Source: CAWGYQ01 sp963817395 (lineage in GTDB: Bacteria > Acidobacteriota > Vicinamibacteria > Vicinamibacterales > CAVPJW01). Taken from it: a stretch of 64,000 nucleotides of DNA. Shown here in pieces: positions 9,334-19,335 of this stretch. The DNA lies in NCBI GenBank assembly GCA_963817395.1, contig CAWFOC010000003.1:1032290-1096289 (forward strand), read 5' to 3'. Position numbers and translations under genes: made by a program. The notes under the pieces were generated by a model that saw only the letters and a program-made list of their open reading frames with translations, made no database searches and was not told where the DNA came from. Numbering within the stretch: position 1 is the first letter of the stretch; each line of letters begins with the position of its first letter.

Positions 9334-10275
9334 CTAAGGGTTGCGCAGCTCCTCGATAATCATCCGCGCCTGCGCCGACTCGGACGACTGTGGATCGACA
9401 GCCAGGACCTTTTCCATGAACTGAATCGCCTCGGCCTTGTCGCCCCTGTGCAGAGCGACGAGGCCAAGCTTGAGAAGCGGTCTCGGCCACGTGGGGTCGG
9501 CATCGAACGCCATCTGGTAGTACTTGGTCGCCTCGTCCGGCTCGTTCTTCGCAAATTTCACTTCGCCCAGGCTGTAAAACACTTCGCGACCGGCGCCGGG
9601 AGACTCTGCGGCAGCTGAGAGGGTGGCCTCGGCTTCGGCGATGTTGCCCATCTCCAGGTGCGTCATGCCCGTCTGGACCTTGGCGCGCTCGTTGGCCGGG
9701 TCGTTCTTGAGCACTTCCTGGTACGCGGCAAGGGCTTTGTCGTACTCACGCTTCATCCGGAAGGCATTGCCAATCTGGAGGTTGACAATGGTGAGCGAGG
9801 GCGCCTTGTCGAGGATCGCCCGGTAGGCGGCAATGGCCTGGTCGTACTGCGCGGCTTCAAACAGCGTTTCCGCGGCCGCCAGATCAGCCTGAAGCTCCTT
9901 CGTGTTGACGCCCGACAGCGCTCCTGTCGGCCCCGGAACGCCCTTGGCCAGGTTGAAGGTGACCGGCACGAGCGCCGTGTTGAGGTTGCTGACGACGACG
10001 ACACCGGCCTGGCCCGTGAATCCGGGAGCTTCGGCGCTGAGCTTCCAGGGACCCGTCTTGAGGCCGATGAGCGAGAACTTGCCGTTGTCGTCCGTGGTGG
10101 TCGAAAACACGTTCGGCGTGGCGTCAGGATTCTCGGCCCTCACGCTCACGCCTTTGATGGGACGCCCCTCGTCGTCCTGGACGGTCCCAGCCACTCGTCC
10201 GATCTGCGCAAGGGCCGGATCGGGCATCGCCGCCGCGCCGAGAAGAATGCCGAACAAGACACTCAGCGACTTCAT
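9334..10275 (-). CDS. Exported protein with carboxypeptidase-regulatory-like domain and TPR repeats
   Basis: 313 residues. Signal peptide (residues 1-23, ending DPALA), then a CarboxypepD_reg-like beta-sandwich (about 25-115: GRVAGTVQDDEGRPIKGVSV, LKTGPWKLSAEAPGF). Four or more TPR units follow (about 125-305: QYDQAIAAYRAILDKAPS, EYDKALAAYQEVLKNDP). This domain pair is common in Acidobacteriota periplasmic scaffold proteins. Convergent with the broken lipoprotein gene, with stops 7 bases apart. Confidence 0.85.
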   Translation of the reverse strand: MKSLSVLFGILLGAAAMPDPALAQIGRVAGTVQDDEGRPIKGVSVRAENPDATPNVFSTTTDDNGKFSLIGLKTGPWKLSAEAPGFTGQAGVVVVSNLNTALVPVTFNLAKGVPGPTGALSGVNTKELQADLAAAETLFEAAQYDQAIAAYRAILDKAPSLTIVNLQIGNAFRMKREYDKALAAYQEVLKNDPANERAKVQTGMTHLEMGNIAEAEATLSAAAESPGAGREVFYSLGEVKFAKNEPDEATKYYQMAFDADPTWPRPLLKLGLVALHRGDKAEAIQFMEKVLAVDPQSSESAQARMIIEELRNP

Positions 10276-10374
10276 GATCAGACTCCGTCAAGGGACCGGA
10301 TGTTCACGGACTGGCTGGGGGCTCAACGCGGAGTATATGTTACGTTAGGACGCCCGGCCAGCACGTCCATTACC

Positions 10375-12775
10375 ATGCGTTCTCTCAGTCTGCTGCTCGT
10401 GCTGATCGCTCTGGATCAGCCAGGCATGCTCGTTCACGGCGCGCGCGCGCAGAGCGCGCCCGCGGCACTCCCCGCCGAATCCCTTGGGCGGATTTCGGAC
10501 GTCGTGGACGCCGCCATTCGTGAACACCAGCTTCCCGGCGCCGTTGTCGTGGTGGGCCGGCAGGCCGGCTTGATCTACGAGCACGCGTTTGGCAGCCGCG
10601 CACTCGTCCCGGTGGTCGAAGGTCATGACGGCCGACACGATCTTCGATCTGGCCTCGCTGACGAAGGTCGTCGCCACGACAACGGCGGCGATGATGCTCG
10701 TCGAGGAAGGCCGTCTGCGCCTCGACGATTCGGCGTCTCGTTTCATCCCGGACTTCGGGCGGTACGGCAAGGATCGCGTGAGCGTCCGCCATCTGCTCAC
10801 GCACACATCGGGGCTTCGGCCCGGACTGGATCTCGACCTAACATTCAGCGGAGCGCCCGAAGCCATCGAACGTGCCAGCCGCGAAGGCCTCGAGGCTGTC
10901 CCGGGCGAACGTTTCATCTACAGCGACATCAATTTCGTGATTCTCGGCGAGCTCGTGGCGCGTGTCAGCGGCGTGCCGCTCGACCGCTTTGCCAGAAGCC
11001 GCATCTTCGAACCACTCGGCATGCACGACACGATGTTCAATCCTCCGAATGCATTGGCGCCGCGAATCGCGCCGACCGAGCCGTGCGCCCCCCTCGCGTG
11101 GCCGTGTCAGACCCCGGGCGCGCCCATGCTTCGTGGCATCGTCCACGACCCGACCTCGCGCCGGATGGGCGGGGTATCGGGGCACGCAGGTCTTTTCTCG
11201 ACCGCCGCCGATCTCGCCCGCTTCTGCCGCATGCTCCTCGGAGGCGGGTCGCTCGACGGTGTCCGCCTTCTCGCGCCCGCGACGGTGGCCCGGATGACGA
11301 CCGTGGCCACGCCGGAAGGCCTGACCGACGTGAGGGGGCTCGGATGGGACATCGATTCGCGCTACTCGGCGAACCGGGGCGAGTTGTTTCCGATCGGATC
11401 GTTCGGCCACACCGGGTTCACGGGCACGTCGATCTGGATTGATCCCGACGACGATCTCTTCGTCATTTTCCTTTCGAACCGCGTGCACCCCGATGGCAAG
11501 GGCGACGTGACGGCGCTGCGCGGGCGTGTTTCCACCATTGCCGCGGCGGCCTTGATCGGCGAGCCGCGGCTGACGCTACTTCGGGAGAGGCGCTGGAATG
11601 GTGTCATCCGAGAGCCTGGCTCGCCGCCGGCCACTCCACGCCTCCCGGTGCTGGCCGGCATCGACGTGCTGCAGAGCGAGGGGTTTCGACGCCTCAAGGG
11701 CCATCGCGTCGGATTGCTGACCAATCACGCGGGTCTCACGCGAACAGGCGAACGCACGGCTGACGTCATCCGCGCGTCATCCGGTGTGGAGCTCGTCCGC
11801 TTGTTCAGTCCCGAGCACGGCGCCACCGGTCTCGTCGACGCCAAGGTTGAGTCGTCACGCGACGAACGGACCAGCCTCGTCATTCATTCGCTCTATGGAG
11901 ACTCGCTGCGTCCGACGGCAGCCATGCTCGAGGGGCTCGATCTCCTGGTGGTCGACCTTCCCGACATCGGTGCGCGCTTCTACACCTACGCGACGACGCT
12001 CGCCTATCTGATGGAAGAGGCGGGCAAGCGCAAATTGCCGGTCATGGTGCTGGATCGTCCGAACCCGATCGGCGGCGTGTCGATTGAGGGTCCCATGCTG
12101 GACGAGGGTGCGGTCGGGTTCACCGGGTATCTCTCCATGCCCATTCGTCACGGGCTCACGCTCGGCGAGCTGGCGCGTCTTTTCAACGGCGAAAAGGGTC
12201 TCCAGGTCGATCTCACCGTGGTGCCAGCCATGAACTGGCGACGCGACGCCTGGTTCGACGAGACCGGGTTGCCGTGGACGAATCCTTCGCCGAACATCAG
12301 AAACCTGCTGCAGGCCACGCTCTATCCGGGTATCGGCGCGCTCGAGATGGCTAATATCTCGGTCGGCCGTGGCACCGATGCGCCCTTTGAGCAGCTTGGT
12401 GCCCCGTGGATCGACGGGCCGCGCCTGGCCGAGGCGTTGAACCGCCGGCACATTGCTGGCGTGCGGTTCTATCCGGTGAGCTTCACGCCCCAGGAGGGCG
12501 CAAAGTTCGGCAGTGAGCGCTGTTCCGGGATCTTCGCGATTGTCACTGACAGGACGGTCTTGCGACCCGTCCGGGTGGGTGTGGAGATTGCGGCAGCGCT
12601 CCTCAAGCTGCACGGCGATCGGTTCGAGATCGAGCGGACCGCGAGGCTCCTCGGCTCAGCCGACACGATTGCACGCCTGAAGAAGGGCGAGGATCCCGCC
12701 ACTATTGCGCGCTCGTGGGGCGCCGGCGAAGCCCGATGGCGCTCGACCCGAACTCCCTATCTGCTGTACGAGTAA
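10375..12775 (+). CDS. Serine hydrolase (beta-lactamase fold) fused to NamZ-type exo-muramidase (DUF1343), one frameshift
   Basis: Exported two-domain cell-wall enzyme of about 800 residues. A signal peptide begins at ATG 10375. The first domain is a class C beta-lactamase/penicillin-binding-like hydrolase with the SxxK nucleophile in FDLASLTKVV and a Y-x-N-like YSDINF. The second domain (from about 11,640: VLAGIDVLQSEGFRRLKG, FSPEHGATG, VVDLPDIGARFYTYATTL) is DUF1343, known from NamZ as an exo-beta-N-acetylmuramidase. The frame changes at about 10,610-10,615 in a GG run; removing one base restores continuity. Likely role: recycling or trimming of peptidoglycan. The fusion is seen, the activity inferred. 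Confidence 0.85.
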
Positions 12776-12793
12776 CGGCTCTCGCTGCGAGCC

Positions 12794-13219
12794 TCACGGC
12801 CCCGGCCAGCGGTACAACATCACGTACACGATGACCCCGGTGACCGATACGTAGAGCCAAATCGGCAGTGTCCATCGTGCGATGCGCCGGTGGCGCGCGA
12901 AGTCGCCACGTTGGGCACGCCACAGCGTGACGACGGCGAGCGGAAGAACCGCGGCAGCGAGCACGATGTGCGTCACGAGAATCGTCAGGTAGATCGAGCG
13001 AATCGCGCCGGCTCCCTGGAACGGCTTCGAACCGATGTTGGCGTGGTAGATGAGATAGGAGATCAGGAAGAGCGCGGAGGTGACGAACGCGCCGAGCATG
13101 CACGCGCGATGAGCGGGAATCTGACGTCGCCGAATGAAGCCGTAGCCGGCCGTCAGCAGTACCGCGGCCACCGCGTTGAGCGAGGCGTTGAGCGTCGGCA
13201 GATCGGAGATCTCGATCAT
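12794..13219 (-). CDS. DUF420 (CtaM-like) membrane protein
   Basis: 141 residues with four membrane helices and conserved histidines (HRACMLGAF, YHANIGS, THIVLAA, RHRRIARWTLPIWLYVSVTG). This is the DUF420 family; CtaM of Staphylococcus aureus is needed for heme-copper oxidase maturation. The start at 13219 (MIEISDLPTLNASLN) was preferred to a longer open frame that would run through the permease gene. Last gene of the oxidase-assembly operon (ctaA, ctaB, ABC pair). Confidence 0.85.
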   Translation of the reverse strand: MIEISDLPTLNASLNAVAAVLLTAGYGFIRRRQIPAHRACMLGAFVTSALFLISYLIYHANIGSKPFQGAGAIRSIYLTILVTHIVLAAAVLPLAVVTLWRAQRGDFARHRRIARWTLPIWLYVSVTGVIVYVMLYRWPGP

Positions 13220-13227
13220 CGCCACAG

Positions 13228-14010
13228 TCACGCGCCGCGGTGGGCTTCGCGCGAGACGCTGATCGTGCCCCCCACCAGCATGGCCACGGCAAAGATCGCG
13301 ATGACCGCAAGCGACAGGGCAAACGACGGATCTCCGCTCTGAGGTTGGTGACTCCCGTACAGCAGGCTTCGCAGGGCGGAGACTCCGTAGGTGAGCGGAT
13401 TGACGAGCATGAGCGCGCGAACCCAGCCGGCCGCTCCCTGTGCCGGAAAGAGCGCCCCAGACAGAATCCACATGGGAATCAGGAACAGATTCATGATCGC
13501 ATGAAAGCCTTGTGTCGAATCCAGATGCCAGGCGATGAGGAATCCCAGGCCGGTCAGACCGAATGCGATCAGGAGCAGCACGATTGTCAGCGCCGGCAGG
13601 CTCTCGATGCGAAGTGAGATGTGAGCCAGCGGCGCGAGCATCAGAAAAACAGCGGCTTGACCGAGCGCCAGTGTGGCACCTCCCAGAATCTTGCCCAGGG
13701 CGATCGCGGCGCGCGGCACCGGCGCCACCAGGACACCCTGAAGGAATCCTTCATGGCGGTCTTCGATGATGGAGATCGTCGAGAAGATGGCAGTGAAAAG
13801 GACCACCAGCGCGAGCGTTCCCGGAAAGAAATACTCGAGATAGCCGCCGGCCGTCGCCGTTTCCGGATCGGGCCGGAACGATTGCCCGAGCCCCGAACCA
13901 ATCAGAAACCAGAAGACGATCGGCGAGCCCAGCGCGCCGACGATGCGGCTGCGCTGGCGCGCGAAGCGGACGATCTCGCGAAGCCATAGCGTGTAGACCG
14001 CGAGCGCCAT
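13228..14010 (-). CDS. ABC-2 type transporter permease
   Basis: About 260 residues with six membrane helices and the ABC-2 pattern (LGSPIVFWFLIGSGLGQSF, EGFLQGVLVAPVPRAAIALG, GALFPAQGAAGWVRALMLVN). ATG 14010 overlaps the stop of the upstream ATPase as TGATG, so the two are probably translationally coupled; a start at 14025 is also open. Substrate unknown. Its place between ctaB and DUF420 suggests a role in oxidase or heme/copper assembly, as with similar ABC pairs in other oxidase loci. Confidence 0.88.
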   Translation of the reverse strand: MALAVYTLWLREIVRFARQRSRIVGALGSPIVFWFLIGSGLGQSFRPDPETATAGGYLEYFFPGTLALVVLFTAIFSTISIIEDRHEGFLQGVLVAPVPRAAIALGKILGGATLALGQAAVFLMLAPLAHISLRIESLPALTIVLLLIAFGLTGLGFLIAWHLDSTQGFHAIMNLFLIPMWILSGALFPAQGAAGWVRALMLVNPLTYGVSALRSLLYGSHQPQSGDPSFALSLAVIAIFAVAMLVGGTISVSREAHRGA

Positions 14011-14942
14011 CACGACTCCCGCCATTCGCGCCCGGTGTGATGGACGAACACGTCCTCGAGCGTCGGCTTCCCGAACGTGACCGCGTCGATCTCGCCGGGA
14101 AAGGTTTCGACCAGCCGGGTGACGAGTTCGTGCGCACGCGGCCGCTCGAGCCGGACCCGGGTATCGACCACCTCGGCCTCGAGGCCGAAACGAGCGGAGA
14201 TCCGTCCCGCCAGGCCGGCAGGGTCGCGCGTCGACACGACAATCACCTCGCCGCCAATCGCCTCGACGAGCGCTCGAGGCGTACCGAGGGCGACGATCCG
14301 TCCCTCGTTCAGAATGGCAATGCGATCGCAGCTCGCCGCCTCCTCCATCAAGTGTGTCGTCAGCGCGATGGTGGTGCCCTCGGCGCGAAGGCGCTCGAGA
14401 TCTTTCCAGAGATCGCGGCGCGATGCGGGGTCCAGGCCGGTGCTCGGCTCGTCGAGAATCATCAGGGGCGGCGAATGCAGCAGGACTTTCGCAATCTCGG
14501 CCCGCCGCTTGAGGCCGCCGGAGAGCGTCGAGATCTTGTCCGTGCGCCGGTCGTTCAGCTTGACCCTGGAGAGCGCCGTGTCGATGGCGACGCGACGTCG
14601 GCCGGGAAGAAGGCCGTAGAGCCGCGCGTGATGTGTGAGGTTCTCTTCGACGGTCAAACGGTCATCGAGCGCCGGAGATTGAAACACGACGCCGAGATGG
14701 CGCCGGACCGAGGAAGGGCTCTTCGTGACGTCTTCGCCGAGGATGCGCATCGTCCCTCTCTGCGGCCGCACGAGGGTCGAGGCGATGCGAAACAGCGTGG
14801 TCTTGCCGCCTCCGTTGGGGCCGACGAGACCGAAGATCTCTCCGGGAAGCACGCTGAGCGTGACGCCGTTCAGTGCCTGCCGCGTGCCGTAGGCGTAGGC
14901 GAGATCGATCGCTTCGAGTGCCGCGGTGGGGGAAGAGGTCAA
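14010..14942 (-). CDS. ABC transporter ATP-binding protein
   Basis: About 310 residues. Walker A is GPNGGGKTTLF, the signature is LSGGLKRRAEIAK and Walker B is LMILDEPSTGLDP followed by the H-loop LTTHLMEEA. A C-terminal extra domain of about 80 residues is typical of the NatA/CcmA-like group that pairs with ABC-2 permeases. The TTG at 14942 is taken as start because it overlaps the ctaB stop (TTGA) and removes a long low-quality leader. Confidence 0.92.
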   Translation of the reverse strand: MTSSPTAALEAIDLAYAYGTRQALNGVTLSVLPGEIFGLVGPNGGGKTTLFRIASTLVRPQRGTMRILGEDVTKSPSSVRRHLGVVFQSPALDDRLTVEENLTHHARLYGLLPGRRRVAIDTALSRVKLNDRRTDKISTLSGGLKRRAEIAKVLLHSPPLMILDEPSTGLDPASRRDLWKDLERLRAEGTTIALTTHLMEEAASCDRIAILNEGRIVALGTPRALVEAIGGEVIVVSTRDPAGLAGRISARFGLEAEVVDTRVRLERPRAHELVTRLVETFPGEIDAVTFGKPTLEDVFVHHTGREWRES

Positions 14943-15859
14943 TACCGAACGTGGTTCGCGACCATCAGACACCAGAGCAGCGGCAGGTACACAATCGACG
15001 CCACGAACAGGCGCCGCGCCTGCACAGCCGATTGTTCCCGCACAAAGGTGTACGCGATGGCCACCAGAGCGGCGCCCAGGATCAGTGCACCCGTGAGATA
15101 CCACCATCCGGCCAGACCAACCACGGAAGGCATCAGACTGACGGGCACGAGGGCGAGCGCGTAGAGGATGGATTGCCGAGCCGTGCTCTTGCCGTCCGGT
15201 TCGACGACCGGCAGCAGCGGAATGCCGGCGCGCTCGTAGTCCTCACGGTAGAGCCAGGCAATGGCGAGGAAATGCGGCATCTGCCAGAGAAAGACGATCG
15301 CGAAGAGGATCCAGGCCGGAAGCGGAAGCGAGCCAGTGGCCGCCGCCCAGCCGATGAGTGGCGGCATCGCGCCCGGAACGGCCCCGACAAGCGTCGCCAT
15401 CGGCGTGCGTTGCTTGAGTGGCGTGTAGACGAGCGCGTAGATGACCAGCGTGAGCACCGCCACGAGCGCAGCCAGCGGATTGGCCCCGAACGCAAGTTGC
15501 GCCGCGCCCAGCGTGGACGACGCACACCCAAAGCTGATGGCCTCGGAGGGCGAGAGCCGCCGGTCCGGGAGTGGGCGCAGACACGTGCGGCGCATCAGCC
15601 CGTCGGTCCGGCGCTCGAACACCTGATTGAGCGCCGAGGCACCGCCCGCGACGAGAGCCGTGCCCACGAGCGTATGGGCAAGCGTGACCGGATTGATCTC
15701 GCCGGCTCCGAGGTAATAGCCCACCCCCGTCGTCGCGACGACCAGGGCATTCAGCCGGGGCTTGGCGAGCGCCAGGTAGTCGCCGAGGCGTGAACGCGAT
15801 GCCGACAGCGCCGCCGCTGCCGCGAGCGAGGACGAGTCGCCGGAGCCGAGGGTCTTCAT
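14939..15859 (-). CDS. ctaB: Protoheme IX farnesyltransferase
   Basis: UbiA-family prenyltransferase that converts heme B to heme O, the first step toward heme A. 306 residues with about nine membrane helices. The Asp-rich region reads NQVFERRTDGLMRRT followed by RPLP, and a conserved block reads FLWQMPHFLAIAW. Overlaps ctaA by four bases (ATGA) at the start and the ABC ATPase at the end. Its product feeds the aa3-type oxidase encoded at 20,976-24,879. Confidence 0.95.
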   Translation of the reverse strand: MKTLGSGDSSSLAAAAALSASRSRLGDYLALAKPRLNALVVATTGVGYYLGAGEINPVTLAHTLVGTALVAGGASALNQVFERRTDGLMRRTCLRPLPDRRLSPSEAISFGCASSTLGAAQLAFGANPLAALVAVLTLVIYALVYTPLKQRTPMATLVGAVPGAMPPLIGWAAATGSLPLPAWILFAIVFLWQMPHFLAIAWLYREDYERAGIPLLPVVEPDGKSTARQSILYALALVPVSLMPSVVGLAGWWYLTGALILGAALVAIAYTFVREQSAVQARRLFVASIVYLPLLWCLMVANHVRY

Positions 15860-16836
15860 GCGCGGGCCCCGATTGATGGTTGCCGATGGATCAGTGGCGC
15901 CGAGGGTTCGACCATCGCCGGCGCGCTCGCGCTGCTCGCGAAACGTGCGCGCACCGTGCGCAGGGAGAGGACGAGCGACGTGGCGAGCAGCAATGCACCC
16001 GTCACCACATGAGCGGTGTTGATTGCGACGTCACGCCCGGTGAGCACGGTGAGCGCGCCAAGCGTGATCTGGGTGGCGACCAGGCCCGTCAAGAAAGCCG
16101 CGGGCCGTCGAAAGCTTGGGGTGCGCCGGTGGTGATACCACACGTGACCGACGGTTGCTGCCACCGCGAGCGCCACAAGGAGTGCACCGACCCGGTGAGA
16201 AAAGTGAAGAGCAATGGCCGAAGTCCACGCCGGCGGCACGAGATGGCCGAATGCCAGCGGAAAATCCGGGATCGCGAGGCCGGCGCCCGTGTGTCGCATC
16301 GCGGCGCCCAGCAGAATCTGCGCGTAGATGAGCGCTGTCGTCGTCCACGCCACGCGGACGAGCACCGGGTCGTGCGATCCCTCGGACGGCGGGCTCTGCC
16401 AGCCACGCGACGTGAAAAGCGCGAGGCTCACTGTGAGGCAAAAGAAAATCTGCGCCAAACCGGCGTGCGCGATCGATACGGGGGCAGGAAGAAAGTAGAG
16501 CACGGTGATGCCGCCCAGCAGGCCCTGAGTGATGACGGCGGCCAGAGCCATCACACCGAGTCGCCGCATCCACGCGCGCGGATCCACCCGCCAGATCCAT
16601 ACCGCCAACCCGATTGTGAGGAGGCCAACCGTGGACGCGATGAGGCGATGACTGTGCTCGTAGTAGATGCCGCCCACCATCTTCGACAGCGGGAACGTGA
16701 ACATGCTCCAGCCGTAGGTGGTGGGCCAGTCCGGCACAGCCAGACCGGAGCCGGTGCTCGTGACGAGCCCGCCGGCCACGAGCAGCAGCACGGTCGCTGA
16801 TGCGACCAGTACTGCGTAACGATGGAGCCAGCTCAT
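15856..16836 (-). CDS. ctaA: Heme A synthase (CtaA/COX15)
   Basis: Oxidises heme O to heme A in the membrane. 326 residues from ATG 16836 (MSWLHRYAVLV); the frame is open further upstream but that part is Arg/Pro-rich. Eight helices, with the four heme-ligand histidines in EHSHRLIAS, SIAHAGLAQIF, LHFSHRVGALL and INTAHVVTGALL. Stop overlaps the ctaB start by four bases. The cupredoxin lipoprotein gene ends 58 bases upstream. Confidence 0.94.
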   Translation of the reverse strand: MSWLHRYAVLVASATVLLLVAGGLVTSTGSGLAVPDWPTTYGWSMFTFPLSKMVGGIYYEHSHRLIASTVGLLTIGLAVWIWRVDPRAWMRRLGVMALAAVITQGLLGGITVLYFLPAPVSIAHAGLAQIFFCLTVSLALFTSRGWQSPPSEGSHDPVLVRVAWTTTALIYAQILLGAAMRHTGAGLAIPDFPLAFGHLVPPAWTSAIALHFSHRVGALLVALAVAATVGHVWYHHRRTPSFRRPAAFLTGLVATQITLGALTVLTGRDVAINTAHVVTGALLLATSLVLSLRTVRARFASSASAPAMVEPSAPLIHRQPSIGARA

Positions 16837-16894
16837 GAGATGACGCGCGCGGCGGACGGCCGGAGGTCCGGCCGCCCGCCTGCGAGGGTACGGC

Positions 16895-17695
16895 TTAGTC
16901 GGTGGCGGCCACTGACTTGAACGTGAAGGCGGCCTCTTTGGTCTCGTTCGCACCGACCGTCACGCTCTGGGTCTGGGTTCCGAGCTTCTCGTGCCAGGCC
17001 TCGAGCGTGTAAGTTCCGGGCGGGAGCCCCTTGAGCTCGAACGTGCCATTGGACCCGGTGACCGCGAAGAACGGATGGGCGACCACTCCCACGAAGGCAT
17101 TCATCCAGCCGTGCACGTCACACTTGAAAGGCACCATGACCTCCGGTGCCGTGAAGGTGTGGGTGGTTTTCATGTTCTGAATCGGCTGCGCGGTGTTGAA
17201 CTCGGAGTTGCCCTTTGGAACCGCATGAATGTTGTGCAGCGTGGGATCCGAGTTGAGAATCTCGATGGGCTGGCCGACCATCACGCCAAAGACGTGCGGA
17301 TGATACCGGCACGCCTTCTGATCGAGCGTGATCGGCGTGGTGGCCGCGGGGAATGTACGGGACCCGAGTCCATCCTTCACATGGATGAAGACGTTGCCGA
17401 GCGTGCCGCCTTCGCCGACGATGAAAGATTCCTGCGTCTGGGTGCCCTTGTTCTCGCGAACGCAAACCGGATCGGCGTTCATCCGGATGGCATCGTTCCT
17501 GCCCGGCGCGCCTTCGAGAACCACCTTACCCGTGATGGTTCCGGCCGTCGCGGGGTCGACCGGTGCCGCAGCCGGCTCCGTCGATGTGGCTGCCGGCGCT
17601 TTCTCCTGCGTGCCGCCGCCACCGCAGGCTGCCGCCGACATCGCGCCAAAGAGCGCGAGGGTCACGGCAACCCCCTGGACTGTTCGTGAAAGCAT
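16895..17695 (-). CDS. Cupredoxin-like lipoprotein
   Basis: 266 residues. Lipobox-like signal (FGAMSAAACGGGG) and an Ala/Pro/Thr linker. The cupredoxin-type core has likely copper ligands: His in LHNIHAVPK, then Cys, His and Met in VPFKCDVHGWMNAFV. The C-terminal part (GTFELKGLPPGTYTLEAWHE) is a small carboxypeptidase-regulatory-like sandwich. It heads the ctaA-ctaB assembly operon, so a copper-binding or electron-transfer role at the periplasmic face is plausible. Substrate and partner are unknown. Confidence 0.85.
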   Translation of the reverse strand: MLSRTVQGVAVTLALFGAMSAAACGGGGTQEKAPAATSTEPAAAPVDPATAGTITGKVVLEGAPGRNDAIRMNADPVCVRENKGTQTQESFIVGEGGTLGNVFIHVKDGLGSRTFPAATTPITLDQKACRYHPHVFGVMVGQPIEILNSDPTLHNIHAVPKGNSEFNTAQPIQNMKTTHTFTAPEVMVPFKCDVHGWMNAFVGVVAHPFFAVTGSNGTFELKGLPPGTYTLEAWHEKLGTQTQSVTVGANETKEAAFTFKSVAATD

Positions 17696-17796
17696 TGATC
17701 TTCTCCTGATTACAAATGACGAGCTGTGAATTTCCTATCATATTTCGGGCGCGCGTCAGGTGTAAACCGGCGCGCCGGGAGCCCGACCGTTCGAGC

Positions 17797-19191
17797 TCAC
17801 CTGGCGGACTGGGTCGTCCGACCGGCTTCGCGCAGCTTGCGCGTCACGCGGTCCTCGATCCAGTGGGCGTCCCACCATTCAACCGGATTCACGGGATGTC
17901 CCTGCACGAGCATTGAGAAATGCAGATGATCGCCGCCGGCCAGCCCGCTCATGCCGCTCCGGCCCAGCGTCTGACCCTTCTCGACGCGATCGTCGACCGA
18001 CACGTCGATTGACGACAGGTGCGCGTACAGCGACTGCACACCGAGCCCGTGATCGATAATCACCGCATTTCCGTAAATGCCGAGATCGTCCGCGAAGACG
18101 ACCGTTCCGGCGTTGGCTGCCGCGACGGGCACGTTTGCGGTCACCGCGAGATCGAAGCCCAGATGAACCTGCTGGTCCACTTCGCGTCCCTGATAGAAGT
18201 AGCTGCGGTGATCGGCGAACATCGATTCGACCTGCGAGTTGCCAAGCTGCTGGAAGGGGCCGCGCCACAGCACTTCGGCGGACGTCTTGCCGGCCAGCCC
18301 CGCGATGGTTTCGGCGTTCATCCGTCGCAGATCGCCGTTGATCTTCAGAAAAGCGGACAGCAGATCGTCCGCTGACTCGGTACTCAGTTCCAGCTCCGGC
18401 GCGGTTTGGGCAATGGCCGGCACCACGCGCTGGAGGAAGCGATCGTCGAGCTCGATCCGGCTCCGGTTGAAGGGCTTGGGGAACACCTGATATTCGAAGG
18501 TCCCTGTCCCCTCATTGCCCGCCTCGTCCCTGGCATACAGGGAGATCGGAGTCGTGAGGTCCTGATCGGGGAGCAGCGCGAAGAAGGCGACCCTGAGCGA
18601 CGGATCGCTCGCGAGACCGGTGCCCTTTGCGGCATAGCCAGGGTACCGCACATCACCGACCGCGACACCCGACTCCGCGTCCGCCGGCGTCACCCGGTAC
18701 ACCACCATTTCCGACCCGCCATGGTTCACATGGTGATGGGTCGACACGATGCCGACTCGCGGCGGCGTGAGCCGGACGCTCAGAGCCTGGGTGGCGCGGC
18801 TCTCGAGCGACCGCCACCCAAAAAACACGGGACGGGCGGCCGTGACCACGAGCTCGGCTGGCCCCTCCTGGAGCTCGGGCACGCTGTCTTTTCCAAATGG
18901 TCGACGGATGCGGATGCGATCGGCCGACTCCTGATTGACTTCGCCCTCGGCGTTGGGCCCGAGCGAAAACAGGGACCGGGACGTTCCACCCTGTTCGAGC
19001 GTGATGGTCGCTGAACTGAGTTGACCGGCGGGCGTGTCGACGATGATTTCGAGCGTTCCAGACCGTCCCACGAACTTCCGGGGCTGGACGATCTCGATCT
19101 TCGGGCTGCCGCCCCGCCCGGAGATGTAATAGGCGGCGCCCCCGGCCAGGGCGACGACAGCGAGGACGGTGAACAGACGGGCTGGGCTCAT
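17797..19191 (-). CDS. M23-family metallopeptidase, membrane-anchored
   Basis: 464 residues. N-terminal anchor (about residues 5-25), a long beta-rich middle, and a LytM/M23 domain near the C-terminus with zinc ligands in VHLGFDLAV and GGDHLHFSML plus the QSLYAHL motif. Cleaves peptidoglycan cross-bridges or activates amidases in the envelope. Separated from the cupredoxin gene by about 100 bases and lies just downstream of tRNA-Glu on the same strand. Confidence 0.9.
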   Translation of the reverse strand: MSPARLFTVLAVVALAGGAAYYISGRGGSPKIEIVQPRKFVGRSGTLEIIVDTPAGQLSSATITLEQGGTSRSLFSLGPNAEGEVNQESADRIRIRRPFGKDSVPELQEGPAELVVTAARPVFFGWRSLESRATQALSVRLTPPRVGIVSTHHHVNHGGSEMVVYRVTPADAESGVAVGDVRYPGYAAKGTGLASDPSLRVAFFALLPDQDLTTPISLYARDEAGNEGTGTFEYQVFPKPFNRSRIELDDRFLQRVVPAIAQTAPELELSTESADDLLSAFLKINGDLRRMNAETIAGLAGKTSAEVLWRGPFQQLGNSQVESMFADHRSYFYQGREVDQQVHLGFDLAVTANVPVAAANAGTVVFADDLGIYGNAVIIDHGLGVQSLYAHLSSIDVSVDDRVEKGQTLGRSGMSGLAGGDHLHFSMLVQGHPVNPVEWWDAHWIEDRVTRKLREAGRTTQSAR

Positions 19192-19260
19192 GAAGTCAGA
19201 AATGAAAAAGGCCCCGGGCGCGGGCCCGGAGCCTGGGACACAGGAATATCTATGAGTTCA

Positions 19261-19335
19261 TGGTAGCGGTACGGGGATTCGAACCCCGGTCCCGTGGCTG
19301 AGAACCACGTGTCCTGACCCCTAGACGATACCGCC
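19261..19335 (-). tRNA. tRNA-Glu(CTC)
   Basis: Read on the minus strand, a 75-base cloverleaf. The acceptor GGCGGTA pairs with TACCGCT, with one G-T wobble. The anticodon stem CGTGG/CCACG encloses loop TTCTCAG (anticodon CTC), the T arm is GGTTCGAATCC-like, and an encoded ACCA end is present. Confidence 0.95.
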
